From Desmodesmus armatus (lineage: Eukaryota; Chlorophyta; Chlorophyceae; Sphaeropleales; Scenedesmaceae): 64,000 nucleotides of DNA. The stretch is taken from assembly GCA_007449985.2 (NCBI GenBank), contig VIIQ02000222.1, positions 1-64,000 of the forward strand, written 5' to 3'. Positions within the stretch are counted from its first letter, which is position 1; every line of letters begins with the position of its first letter. The notes under the pieces are model-generated. The model searched no databases, had not been told where the DNA came from, and worked only from the letters and a program-made list of their open reading frames with translations. The position numbers and the translations under genes were made by a program. This document shows, in pieces, positions 1 through 11,526 of the stretch.

Positions 1-1590
1 CATGCTCCCCCCCTGTCAACGTAGGCTGGCGTTCACAGGTGTCAATGTCACGTTTACGTGTGGCACCATAGCCATAGCCAAGGCACTGCTGCACCCCTCA
101 ACAAACCCCTGCCATCCCCCCTTGTTCCTCCACTCTCAACACCCCCGCACTGTCTGGAGAGGTGGTCAGCCTTGTACTTGTCAATGGCAACAGTCTACAA
201 TAAACCCCTTAAACCCCCCTTGCCCCCCCCCTTTCCCCCTGTCAACACAGGCTGGCGTTCACTGGTGTCAATGTGACGTTTACGTGTGGCACCATTGCAT
301 AGCTCAGGCGCTGCTGCCCCCCCCCCCCAAAAACACAAACAAGCCTGCCACTTCCTCCCCTCCCCTTCGACTCTAAATTGTCTGGAGACGGGGAGTGCGC
401 CCCCCCCCCCCCCTTCCCCCCACTCCCTGTCGGACCCCCCCCCCCTTTCTTTTTTTGGTCCCCCTCCTCCTTCTAATGACGCCCCCCCCCCCCCCCCCCG
501 CCTTTCAGCACAGGCTGGCGTTCACTGGTGTGAATGTGACGTTTACATGTGGCACCATAGCCATAGCCAAGGCGCTGCTGCACCCCAGTAATTTCAACCG
601 CAAGGAGGTACTGGATGAGTCAGCCAAGGTACTGCCCAGCTGGTACGAGTCACAGTACAAGCAGCGACGACTGGGCCAGGTAAGGGCCAGGTTGGGGGAG
701 GACATGATGGCTGGGGAGGGGGGGATGGCAGCTGGGCCAGGTAAGGGCCAGGTGGGGGGGGGACAGTGGCTGGGCCAAGTGAGGGGGGGGGGGCATGGAA
801 GCTGGGCCATGTGGCGCCCGGGGGGGGGGGGGATGGCAGCAGGGCCAGGTTGCGTTCTCAGTTGGGACAGGTGCTGTTTGGCATGGGGGGGGGGGTGTCC
901 TGTTTAGCTGAGCTACTTTGCTTTAGCGAGTTTGCCCCTCCGAGGGGCAGGCTGCCCCCCCTTTCAACATGACCACACCATCCAGCCAGCTGGTACGAGT
1001 CACAGTACAAGCAGCGACGACTGGGCCAGGTAAGGGCCAGGGTTTTGGGGGGGGGGGCAGGTAGTGTTATGCCCGGGGGGGGGGGGTGAGAGGGGATTGG
1101 GTGAAGCTGAACCAGCCAAACATATTGATGTGTAATTGTGATGAGATCTCAGATTCTAGAAGGGTTCTGTCACTGGGCCTGGCGTTTTGCGCTCAATTTC
1201 AAACAATCAAAGGCAGGGACTGATATCACTGTTACGACTAGTGACTGTTGAACAGCACACCCCAGCACTCCCTGCCAGGTGGTGGCTGACCATGATGAGG
1301 GCTGCATGACAAGACCGCTGCCTTCATTAGTCAGTAGCAGTGGCCCGCCATGCGTCACATCTCATGCGGTTGCAGCATGGTTACGATGCAGCTTGCATGT
1401 GTTAGGCAAGGCGTGAGGATTGCCAGTGTTGGACGGTGTGCGTGTACCAGATGACCAGCGTCCTGCTGCCATTGCTGCCATTGCTGCCGCTGCTGCTGCT
1501 GCCGCTGCCGCTGCCACTGCTGCCACTGCTGCTGCTGTTGCTGCTGCTGCCGCTGCTGCTGCTGCTGCCGCTGCTGCTGCTGCTGCTGCC

Positions 1591-1622
<32 letters not shown>

Positions 1623-4600
1623 AGGACATGGTGGGTCGTGCTGTGAAGGACACCGGCGTGTTGATGGCAGCGTCTGGGCTGTGGTACGGCCTGCAGGTAT
1701 GACTAATGACACACCTGGCCATGGTCACTATATGTTTGTCTTATCATGACGGGAGGGGATGATGAGTCATCATCATGGCAGATTCAATCAAGTTGTTCAG
1801 TGGTACCGCCTGTAGATACGCATGCTTACTGCACCTGGCCATGGTTAGTCATACTTACTGTGTTACGAGGGGACGATGAGTCATCAACATGGGATATTGG
1901 TCAGTGGTACGGCCTGCAGGTGCCCTTATTGAAATTATATGTCATCCGTAGCCTTGATCAACAGGTGACATTCAGCAACATTCAAAACGTCCAGCAATGT
2001 GGCTTGAGTGTGCTGATCTGTACTGCGCTGTCCCGTGCCGTGCTGTGCTTCGGTACGCTGTGATCTGCTGTGCTGTGCCGTGCTGTGCAACCGCCATGCA
2101 GTTCGCGCTGCGCAAGCTACGTGGGGAGCATGATGCTATCAATGTGTGTGTGGCAGGCACACTGTCGGCAGGCTTCCTGGGAGCAACATGTGAGTGCGGG
2201 GAAGCTTTTTGAGAGGGGGGGAGGAAGCAGGGGGCCGGACTCCCACCGGCTGGCCACACACACAGCAATCAGGCGAACCCAACTGCTGGGTCCCGGAGGC
2301 AAAGGACCAATGAGATACGCACAACAGCCCTACTTCAGGAAGTAGCTTTCTTTAATTTTGGGCAGCCTTCTGCCATCAGGTGGCTATGGGGTGATGTTAC
2401 ACATGTCATAGTGTAGGCTACAGTTGTGTTGCAGCGCCGTGATGAGGCGAGACAGTGTTACGGCATACCGAGGCCAGAAAGAAGAAGTCATGCACGCGGT
2501 GAACAACGCGGTGAACAACTTGTAGCCGCTGGGCAGCTCCCCTGAAAACGAACTGCCGGACCGAAGGGTCGCAGCAGATGGACAAGGGGCGACAAACCAG
2601 CGAACCCCACTTTGAAAGGCTTGACAAACTAACTACCCTCAGGACTAAAAGCAAAACCAAAGGCAGAGAGTGAAGGTGTTACAAGAAGTCCCGTCAAGAA
2701 AGGTAGTAGTTGTGTTACATGGGGCCTGTTGTGTGTGTGTGTGTGTGTGTGTCGACAGAGGGAGTACTTGGATACATGCAGGCTCACTAAGACTGTCCTA
2801 CTAGATAGGCAAGCAACAGTGACGTGTGTGTGATTTGTTACAAGAGGCCCCGTCAATTCGGGACTTAAGCTGCCGACCATTGGCAACCGGGCACACCAAT
2901 CCATTATGCCCCCCCAAAGTAACATAGGCGCCACCAAAACTTCAGTCAGGTTCAGTGACAGGACAGTGGACAACTATGGGCACAACAAGGGTTTAGCAAG
3001 GGCATGCATGCACATGACATGAAGCAAGCAAAGCACTGTCCATGGGCAAGGCATAGAGCATGGAATGATGCGGCCTTGTGGAAAGCACATGAACAGGAAC
3101 TGTCCATGAGAAAGCACATGCATAGACCACAAGCAAACACTGTATGCAGGCGACTCGGACCACCCTGACACCTCTGACAGCAGGTAGCAGCATGCACGCA
3201 ACCTCAGCCCTGCCTGCAAGCACAGCTGCTAGCACTGCACCCCCTCATCCAAAAGCTGTTGAAAAATGTGTGCTCCAACCAGGACGCAAAAGGATGTGCA
3301 AAGGGGAAGATGAGACAGCATTAGGCAGGGAATTAGGCTGTTGATTCAGGCCGTAAGCTGCTGACCATTGGCAACCGGGGACACCAATCCATCATCCCCC
3401 AACAAAGTGCCACCTATTGACCTGCATGTTTCAGCAAGTACCTGCAAAAGTTCTCAGAGTTAGCTGACATGCAAGCATGTGCAAGGCATAGAGCATGATG
3501 CGACCTTGTGGAACGCACTTGCACATGAACACGCACCTCGGAAATGCGCGCTCGTTGAGCTAAACCCTGGCTGACACTAGTGTTGTATGAGGCGGCCGAA
3601 CGCCGCCTTTGGCAGGTAAGGCGGCGGCAGCAGTACACTGGCAGGGCGGCGGCCTACGGAACCGAAAAAAATGTATGTCACGGGTTCGACTCCAACCAAG
3701 CGCAAGGGGGGCTAGTCAAGGCTTCGTTGGCACAGTGGGAGATCTCACGATCGCTAGAGCCGAAAATCGGGGTGAGTCCGCCAAGCCGAAAGTGGCAGGG
3801 ACGATGATCACTCAACTACTTACGCTCCCCACCTACACGAAAGCACCAGCCTTTTAACCGCTGCGCCAACGTTTTTGCAGCTGCGCAACGACCAAATTAA
3901 GCTGATGCCTGCAGCCAGCACCTGCAGCACACTTACGACAGCAGGGACATGGCCTCAGCTATGCTCTGCCACGCTGTTGGGGGCAGTCACACCCTGCTTT
4001 ACCATATGAGATTTACCAATGAGATGCGCAGTGGCGCAGGTGCCAGCGTGTTGGGCGCTGCCGGTGCTGCAGTTGCACCACACGACACAGGCAGCACCAG
4101 AACATGACTCATTCTGTTGGCACTTAGCTTGCAGCGCAATCAAGCACTGAGTGCTACATCAGCTTGACTAACTCATGTGGCGGTGGTTGACACAGGGCTC
4201 CGCCAGCGTCTTCTTTTCGTCAGTTGTAAGGGGGGCAGACCCCACCGGCTGCCAGCCCTGTGTGGCGGCCACACACACAACAGACGAGCAAACCGGACTG
4301 CCGGGAGCCCGCGGCAGAGCCTCACACCGATGAGAGACGCCTAACATCCCTGCCAGCACCTTTCTCCTGCCTTGGCTGCCTGTCCCACCGTTTGAGAATA
4401 CACGCCTTTCAGTGCTGTGGATTACACCGGGATCAAACTACACTGCCTGACGGAGGGCGTGTTGGTGTTGGTCCCTTGTGTACTGACTGCAAAACTTTCT
4501 GCTGCTCGCCCTTGCACTCGCACCTGCCCATGCTGTTGTCCATAGTGGCTGTGAAAAATGTATGCCGGTTGCCAACCGGCATAAGTATGCAGTTTCTTGC

Positions 4601-6520
4601 AGTGCAAGAAATAGTCTCAGCCTCAGCTGCATGTCCTTTGTGTAGTGACTACAACATTTTCTGCTGCTGCACCTGCACCTCGACTCGGCGTCGCCCTTGC
4701 CCCTGCCGGGCGGTCATGGCGGTTGCAACAATAGGTTTGAGAGTGTCCTTGTGTACTGACTACAACACTAGCTGCTGCTGCACCTGGCCCTGCACCTGGG
4801 CTCGGTGGTTGTGCTGGGCCCCACAGTCTTAGATGGGGTGTTTGTCCTTTGCCAAAGTACAGTTTACTGACTGCAACACTTTCTGCTGCTGCACCTGCAC
4901 TGTCACCTGCCCCTGCCCTTTGTGGTTATGCTGCTTGCAACCACACAGTTTTTGAGCCGTTCAAGCTGCAGCGTGTGGGCATCTGGGGCGCAGTAGGGGG
5001 ACTGGTGAGTGGTGTGTATGTTCACAAGTGGCTTGTGGTGTTTGTGTGCGTGCGCAGGCACATAGGGTGCCAACCAGCTGATACAGCACGCATGTACAAA
5101 GCTTTTCATACGTTGTGCCAAGTTTGCCTGGGTTATGCTGCATGGGAAGTCTGTCTGCCAGTGTTCTCTGTGACAGCGGATGCTACAATGTACTGTACTC
5201 AAGGTGCAGTAGGTCCTCAGGCATGTGGAAATTGGGGGACAGGGGGCTGCAGGCAGGAATAATGGTTATAGAAAGCATTCAAGATACATGTGTAAGACAC
5301 TGAGTGTGTCGTGTTTGTGTATGTGCTGCTGCTGTGTGCGTTTGGGGTGTGTTTGCTGCTGTTTCAGCTGGGTTACTACGGCTTCAAGGAGCAGCAGGCT
5401 TTGAGGGAGGCACTGCTGGAGAGGCAGAAGGAGCTGCAGCAGAGTGAGTGGGCGGGGGGGGGGGGGGGGGGAGCGGGCACAGGGGGGGGGGGTATGTGTA
5501 GCATGGAGCATACTATACTGTGCACCACATGATGTGGTGAGGAGGGGACAGCACTGCTTGAAGGGAGAGGTTGCTTGGACTGGCTTGATGGTGCAGCCAA
5601 ATTATTTGAAGCAGACGCTGGACACAAGCAGCCATTGCCTGTGGGCACCTAGGGCGTACGTATGCTAGCATGCTGTGCTGTATGCAATCCCGTCCTGCCC
5701 CTGCCATGGCCCTGGCAGTGGCCCCCCCTGCACAATGCAATGTCTCCTTCTTTCCTGCCCCCCCCCTTTCTTCTGTCTCTGTCCGCCCCCCCCCCCCCCC
5801 CCACACACCCTCCACCCCCCACCCCCCACCCCCCACCCCCCACCCCCAGCCTCAACGTTGGACCCAGCACATGGTCATCACAAGTATCGTGCTCCCTGCT
5901 GCCTGCCGTCCCATATTCCTCTTACACATCCCCCCTATGTTTCTTGCCCCCCCCCCTCTTCTTGCAGAGCACATGCAGGTGCAGCCAGAGCAGGTCAAGC
6001 AGGCCCTGATGGGATTGCAATGTCTCTCTGCCTTCCTTCATGCACCCTCTCCCCCCCCCCCCCCCCCCATTGCGGCCAGCATCCCCCCCCCCCCCCCCGC
6101 CCCCAGAGCCCCAAGACTGGGCCCAGCACATGGTCATCACAAGCGTTTTGCCTCCTGTTGCCTGCCCGCCCCCCTTTTTAACCCCCCCCCCCCCCCAGAG
6201 CACATGCATGTTCAGCCGGAGCAGGTGAAGCAGGCCCTGGACCCAAAGCTGCTGCAGGACCTACTCAGGCTGGAGCAGCGCCAGCGAGCGGCAGAGCTGC
6301 AGTCACAGATGCAGGCACACGGGGTGCAGCTCCCAGCAGCACCAGCAGCAGCAGCAGTACAGAAGGGCAGGATGGCAGCAGCAGCAGTGGTGGGCAGGAT
6401 GGTGGCAGCAGTGGGACGGGCTGGGGGCAGTTGGCTGGCGGGGAGGCTGATGGGGATGGGCAGTGGCAGAAGCTGCTGAATGCGGCACCATGGCTGCAGG
6501 ATGAGGAGGGGAAGCAGTAG
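1..6520 (+). CDS. Tim17/22/23-fold inner-membrane protein, TIMMDC1-like (5' end outside window)
   Basis: Partial gene. Exons consistent in phase are 509-679, 1625-1696, 2102-2189, 4949-5004, 5368-5443 and 6199-6479 or 6520; earlier exons lie to the left of the window. The joined protein has small-residue-rich hydrophobic segments (GRAVKDTGVLMAASGLWYG, then CVAGTLSAGFLGA, then GIWGAVGGL) around a charged LRKLRGEHDA loop, as in the Tim17/Tim22/Tim23 family. A charged helix follows (YYGFKEQQALREALLERQ), then HMHVQPEQVKQAL. The order of loop, two glycine-rich helices and a basic coil resembles the complex I assembly factor TIMMDC1 (C3orf1). If so, it acts in the mitochondrial inner membrane. B14.7/NDUFA11 or an import channel subunit are alternatives. 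The C terminus is uncertain because the best downstream frame (ending LLNAAPWLQDEEGKQ, stop 6518-6520) differs from that of the exon start, whose own frame stops at 6477-6479. Several exons have broken copies in neighbouring introns. Confidence 0.5.
23..585 (+). repeat. three copies of one exon start (two broken, one used)
   Basis: The stretch beginning AGGCTGGCGTTCAC occurs at about 23-97, 249-320 and 512-585, separated by poly-C-rich spacer. Only the third runs into a longer open exon with a good donor at 680. The first is open but loses homology where the exon should continue, and the second carries a small deletion that makes a TAG inside it. A further partial copy of the same exon's 3' edge, with its GTAAGG donor, sits at 986-1040, copied from 636-690. 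Confidence 0.85.
1460..1622 (+). repeat. CTG/CCG trinucleotide microsatellite abutting a splice acceptor
   Basis: About 160 bases of imperfect (CTG)n with CCG and CCA interruptions run straight into the CAG acceptor at 1622-1624 of the exon 1625-1696. The tract is open in several frames on both strands, giving Leu, Ala or Ser runs that I do not regard as protein. It takes the place of the usual pyrimidine tract. Confidence 0.85.
1679..1920 (+). repeat. tandem copies of an exon 3' edge
   Basis: Units of roughly 105-118 bases begin near 1679, 1797 and 1900. Each starts with a version of GTGGTACGGCCTGCAG, the end of the exon that finishes at 1696. The middle copy has lost its donor (CTGTAGAT); the third keeps CTGCAGGTG and could act as a decoy donor. 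Confidence 0.75.
2190..4948 (+). repeat. 2.8-kb intron built of nested duplications
   Basis: This intron holds several repeat families. A short one appears near 2679 and 2837 (GTTACAAGA...CCCGTCAA). A block at about 2877-3110 recurs at about 3362-3530, sharing CCATTGGCAACCGGG and GGCAAGGCATAGAGCATG-type segments. A unit beginning near TACTGACTGCAACACTTTC recurs about four times between 4480 and 4915. A GT dinucleotide run lies at 2727-2752. I see no coding exon inside. Confidence 0.65.
5855..6240 (+). repeat. duplicated last-exon start with its acceptor
   Basis: Two copies about 230-260 bases apart each contain CACATGGTCATCACAAG, a C-rich tract, then CAGAGCACATGCA and a stretch coding for HMxVQPEQVKQAL. 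The copy at 5968-6010 has the better acceptor (TTCTTGCAG) but loses homology after QAL and has no clear donor. The copy at 6199 runs on into the rest of the last exon. Confidence 0.8.
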
Positions 6521-7246
6521 TATGGCAGGTGCAGCGCAGGATGTGTGTGGTTTTGTGGATAGTGTCTGCAGGGCCAGAGGAGGGCTGTACAGTAGGGGTG
6601 GTGCATGGGGGGCTGTCTGCGGGCTGTTGGGAATCAATTTGCTGCCAATCGTGTTGCATACGTCTTTGGCAATCTTTTGGGCTGCGACAAGTGCCCAATT
6701 GGTGGATGAGTTTGAGTTGTGTTTGATCTGTGTGCTGTGGCATGACTAGCACCGTTGTGGTTGTGGTGACAGGAGCACCATGGCATCAGGAGCTTGAACA
6801 AACCTTGCAGGCAGTAATCACCCACGAGCTGGCTGGGGTGGGAGTGTGCCAGTGTGCCCTGTCATTGAATGTCACCACTGGGCTGATGAGAATTTGATTT
6901 GCGCCTGGTGTCGAACCCTATCGTGCTGCTTGTGGCACAAGAGGTTGCAGAATTCAAAACAAAACGTCTGTATATCCCCTTTGCTTCGTCTCAGGCAGCT
7001 GTTGAGTCCGGCGCTGGAAGGTCTATCAGAGCAATCGAGGCAGCCTAAGCACTCGCTTTCAGATACGTCGGCATCTTCCTCACACTCACGATCAAATTGC
7101 AGCCTCTTCGGGGCGCAGCTCCCTCTGCTGCTGTCTCTTCTTTCTGCTTTCCCCAGCCATGGGGCTTTCGAGCATGTGTTGGCAGAATATCAAACGTTCG
7201 TTGCTGTGTTGCACTTAACAGCACGCTGTCGCCTCCCTGCAGCACC
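6521..7246. other. intergenic
   Basis: Contains the 3' flank of the Tim17-like gene and the 5' flank of the Nudix gene. I find no TGTAA signal, TATA box or RNA gene that I can support. Open frames here are short and rich in Cys, His and Ser, as expected of non-coding sequence in this genome. Confidence 0.5.
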
Positions 7247-9267
7247 ATGTCCGCAGCCCAAGTCTGCTCTCGCGGCACACAGCAGATTTGGTGCAGCTCC
7301 CAAGCCTCCATGCCAGGTGGAAGTGTGCCTACGAGCAGTCTTATAGGAGGACCTACACCGTCAGCAGCTCGCCAAGGCAGGCACAAGCAGCGGTATGGCG
7401 AAACTATGGAGAGGCTGGTGGCTGGGTAAGTGCGCGCTGCTGCATGCCAGGCCAGGCCAATCTGGCTTACACATGCAGGTGGTCCTTTCCCCGTAGTCAG
7501 TGCATGGAAGCAGTCATAGGGCTGATGGGTGCATGATTTTTGGCTGTGCAGGTGCATTCCCATCAGGTACCCCGGAGCAGCACCCACCCCAGACACGACA
7601 GAGGTCATGCTCATCACATCCAGGGGCGGTGGCTGGGTGTTCCCCAAGGTGTGAAGCAGCACCGGACTGCCCGGATCGGCATGATGGGTGATGCGAGCAG
7701 CTGGTGCCCCGTCTGTAACTGCGCTCACATATATCGCAGCAGCAGGCATTGTGATCGGCACTGCTGCAGTACGGCAGTAGACCCAGCATGCTGGCCAGCA
7801 TTGTCAGTAGCAGCGTATGCATGTGAGATGCACTGTTGTGTGGGGGCTGACGCAGCCAACATTAGCCCGTCTTTGTCGTCAGCAAACCTTTATTATCAAG
7901 CATCCATCCGTGCTGACCTGCCACCTGACGTAGCGCTGCTGCCACTCCTCGCTCATGGTTGCTGCTGCTGCTGCCAGGGTGGCTGGGAGGACGATGAGAG
8001 CCTTGAGGCAGCAGCCAGGCGTGAGACTGTGGAGGAGGCCGGTGTGCGAGGGAGCATTGAGGTCAGCACCACACAGACAGCAGCCAGCGCCGCCCAGCTG
8101 CTACAGCAGGAGCTGATCATGCAGCTGAAACTGCAACTGCTGCCATGCAGCCAGCTGGCTGCTGATGCGCCCTGCATAAATATGGGCTCTGGACAGCAAG
8201 ACAACCAGCTGCGCAGAGCCCATAGCTATGCAGGGCCCATCACCAGCCAGCTGGCTGCATGGCAGCAGTTGCAGGAGCATGTTGCTTTAGCAGTTGCAGC
8301 AGCTGATGGCAACGATGCAGCGCAGTGGCATGGCTGCGTCAGCATGCATGCGTGGTTGGGTGATGTTGCTGTGGGCATGAACATCTGGTGCACCATCGCA
8401 TTCTATCGTGGCTGCTGTTAACCATGCTGCGTGTGCGTGCATGCGTGTCTCGGCTGTGTTTGTGTGCAGGAGCCGCTGGTCGGCACCTTCCCCTTTGCCA
8501 GCAGCAAGCAGTCCAACAGCAACAACGTGCACCAGGGGCGCTGCCTGGCGCACATGTTTGTCATGAGGGTGGCAGAGGAGCTGGAGACCTGGCCAGAGTA
8601 CCCCCAGCGCAAGCGCTGCTGGGTGAGTGTCACGTGCAGGAGCTTCGGTTCCTGCTATTGCCTTCTTGGCTTGCTGGCAGCTGTTCTTGTGGCATCTGCA
8701 GAACACCAGCAGCCAGCTACCTGCTGTTCAGCACCATGCAGGCACAGCAGGCTGGTGTCCCCAAGCAGCTGGTCTGATGAAGCAATGGCGCATTACAGCG
8801 CAACATGCCAGTTTGTTGCAGCAGCATGAACCTTAGGCGCGTGATTGCAGCAGCACAGGCATTTGATGCAGGCTAGGCTGTCCTGCTCCCCCATAATCAA
8901 AACCATACCAAACACCGCTTGCGACAGGGCTCAGGTAGTGGGGTCAATGTCAGTCAGCTAGCACCCAGCTGTTGCAGTGGCAGTGGCTAAGGTCTCATAC
9001 TTTCCTGCTCCTGTGTTGACTGCTGGTTTCCTCCCCACGCTCTCCCAGGTGCCGCTTGCCCAGGCTGGAGGTCAGCTGAGGCATCAGTGGATGCGGGACG
9101 CTCTGCAGGCATGGATCAACCGCAACGGCTGGCAGCACAGCGTCCCCGCCATCCCTCCAGTGGCAGCAGCAGCAGGAGCCAGTGCGCAGCAGCAACAACA
9201 GCAGGATGTGCAGCAGCAGCAGCAGCAGCAGCTGGCTTCTGACTCTGGCAGTTTGTCAAGCTTGTGA
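7247..9267 (+). CDS. Nudix hydrolase, diphosphoinositol-polyphosphate phosphohydrolase type
   Basis: Five exons, 7247-7425, 7552-7648, 7978-8061, 8470-8622 and 9049-9267, join in phase into about 243 residues. Exon 3 is a complete Nudix box fitting G-x5-E-x7-REUXEEXGU except that the first U is Thr; its glutamates bind the metal that drives hydrolysis of nucleoside-diphosphate-like bonds. The surrounding GRHKQRYGETMERLVAGC, the GWVFPK before the box and the LETWPEYPQRKR after it match the plant NUDT4/12/13-type layout, so diphosphoinositol polyphosphates or diadenosine polyphosphates are likely substrates. The tail is a Gln/Ala-rich low-complexity extension ending SLSSL. No targeting signal is obvious. 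The start at 7247 follows CACC; an in-frame ATG at 7097 would add 50 residues of doubtful sequence. Confidence 0.85.
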
Positions 9268-9841
9268 CGGGGGGTCCGCGCATGACTCCGCCATAATTGG
9301 TGTGGTTGCGCTGGCCATGCTGTGCGGGGTGTGTGTGGCTGGTGGAGCATGCTGTTGCAGCACAGCAGCTGCTGAGCGGCTGCCCCTGGCATGGTGTTTG
9401 CTGCATGTGTGTGTCGCTTGACACACGCATGTGGCATTATGGGTGGTGAAGATTATGCTATTTGGAGGGAGGGAGGTGGCCCATGTGGGCCGCTTGTGCT
9501 GCAGGACTGATATGGATCGACCTGCACATGATGGACACACTGTTTGGGAGCCACACCATCGCTGTGTGTTGGCAGGCAGCTGTGCGCTGCCTTAGTGATG
9601 GCTGCCTTATGCAGCCTTGTGTGTGGCAGCAGGGTTTGTTGCTTTGTGCAGCCCTGTGTGCAGCAGGGGGTGGTGCGGGCAACGTGCAGTGGGGGCTTGA
9701 CAGGCGCATGCAGCTCGGGTGGGGCAGGAGTCTTGGGGGTTGGGCGGGTGAGGCAACCCAGTGGGTCGCAGCTGTGCTGTGTCATGCGGTGCCACTCAGA
9801 CAGTGTCTGAGTGATGGTGGTGTGGCATCATGTCGATGGGG

Positions 9842-9846
9842 TGTAA
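9842..9846 (+). terminator. candidate TGTAA polyadenylation signal of the Nudix gene
   Basis: TGTAA is the usual chlorophyte poly(A) signal. This one lies about 575 bases after the Nudix stop codon and is the first I see on the plus strand. A 5-mer alone is weak evidence. Confidence 0.3.
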
Positions 9847-11526
9847 GCTGAGGCTGCTGGTCAGGCCCTATACATGGTGTGCAGGGCTGTCAATCAGGGC
9901 ATAGAGCTTGCAAGCTGCTGATTGCTGAGCTGTTTGGCAGGCGTGGGGGCCTCCCTTCGCTGGCATCTGAAGCAGACACATCCCGTGGTGAGGTTGTCGC
10001 CAATTCAGAGTTCCCTGTTTTTTGACTATTGTACGCTTGTTGTGCAAGCCCATAGCTTGGGGCAATCGCGCAGCTGTTGTGCTGTGCAGTCCTGGCGAGC
10101 CATATTTTGGCACGACCGTCGTGCTTGCATATGGTGGGGGTGTAGCTGTCGCAAGGCTGGTGTTTGGTGCTATTGACTGTATGAATGTTTGATGCCCCTC
10201 TGGCAAGTTGCTGGAGTCTTGGCACCAGGTCAACGGCTGTGCCTGTGTTATGCCCTTGCCCTTGCTCCAGCACACCAGCCCAACATGAATCCATGTTGGT
10301 GCTCGGCAGCGGAAGCTTTGCATATTGCTTGTGGAGCAGCAGGATTACGGGCCAGAGTACTTGCTGACATGAGTTGCCCCTTGCCAACCCTGCTTCCCTG
10401 CTGTGTGATTGTGCACACATTGCCCCCCGGCGTTCTCGCTGAACGTTTGCCTTGGTCGCTTGAAGTGGCCGCATTGGCTGCTGAGACCGCATGTAAGATA
10501 CCTGCGCCTGTGTGGCTTGGTAACGCAATCGATCGTTGGAGGAGGGGACACCTCTGGTAGCTATACTGCGGCACGCTGTGCCTGACGTGCTTGTCTGCGG
10601 TGCGTTTGCGGGCAGGTTGCAGGTCGACTGGCTGCCTGTGGCGCATGCTGTGCTTTTGCCGCACGCTGTGACTTCTTTGTGCTGGCTCCTGCCACCACCG
10701 TTTCTGCATGCATGCTGTGTTTGCCCGGTGTTGCTGTTGGTATGTACTGAACACGGATGTGTGCATGTCGGAAGGCAGGCAGTGCTTGCTAGGGTGTGTC
10801 TGAGCATCTCGCTCTGCTGCATTGCTGGCTGGTCAGTTTGGCAGCAGTGGTGGTGGCTGCGCAGCCAACAGTGTCGGCCAGCAAGTGATGTACATGCTGC
10901 TGGCATTTTCTGCTGTGCTGCCAAGCTGCTGTGCTCGCTGTATGGCTCGTGCTTATGCTGGCGGGCCTCCCTGTCTTGTGTTGCGCCGCAGGGTGGTGCG
11001 TTTGGGGCATGTGGTGCAGAATTGTTCGATACAGTGACCACATTAGTAGCAGCTTGGTTTTGTGACACCTGGCAGCATGATGCTGCTCTGGGCACACAGC
11101 TGGCTGTGCGACGCTGGGTGTGCTGCAATCGCTTGCACAGTGTAAATACATTGCTTTTGCAGCAGGTGCATGCTGCTACCCACTTTCACCCCAGACACTG
11201 CTCATCATCAGCCGCAGCAATCTGTTGAGCATGCACAAGTCACAGTGCTTTGAGCATGCCAAGCAAACGCGGAGTCAGTTTCCTGATGTGCGTGCCTTCA
11301 CTGCAAGAACCTCACAGTGACAATTACGCCCTGTTGCACAGCCTGAAGCAGGAGGTTGCGTCCGCACAGCTGTTGCACTGAAGCCGCCACACAGCTGCAC
11401 GGCAGAATTGCTCAGGGAGTTACGACTCCCTCACCATGCCATGATGTGCTTGCGCAGACTGAGTATGATACATGGGCTCTGTGATGACTTCTGCACTGGG
11501 CCCATACACGAGAGGTCATGCCATAG

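Noticed and set aside
1362..1749. Poly-Ala, poly-Ser and poly-Leu frames on both strands
   Set aside because: They are translations of the CTG/CCG microsatellite next to the acceptor at 1624; several frames are open at once.
3660..3790. Possible tRNA gene
   Set aside because: Box-like motifs and a partial acceptor stem exist, but T-stem and anticodon arm do not pair; kept only as a finding about tRNA-like remnants.
9890..11128. 412-codon minus-strand open frame
   Set aside because: Even spread of Cys, His, Ser, Thr and Gln, no domain, no helix or repeat pattern; typical of CTG/GCA-rich non-coding DNA read in a stop-poor frame.
10536..11228. 230-codon Leu/Cys-rich plus-strand frame
   Set aside because: Complementary shadow of the equally unsupported minus-strand frame over the same DNA.
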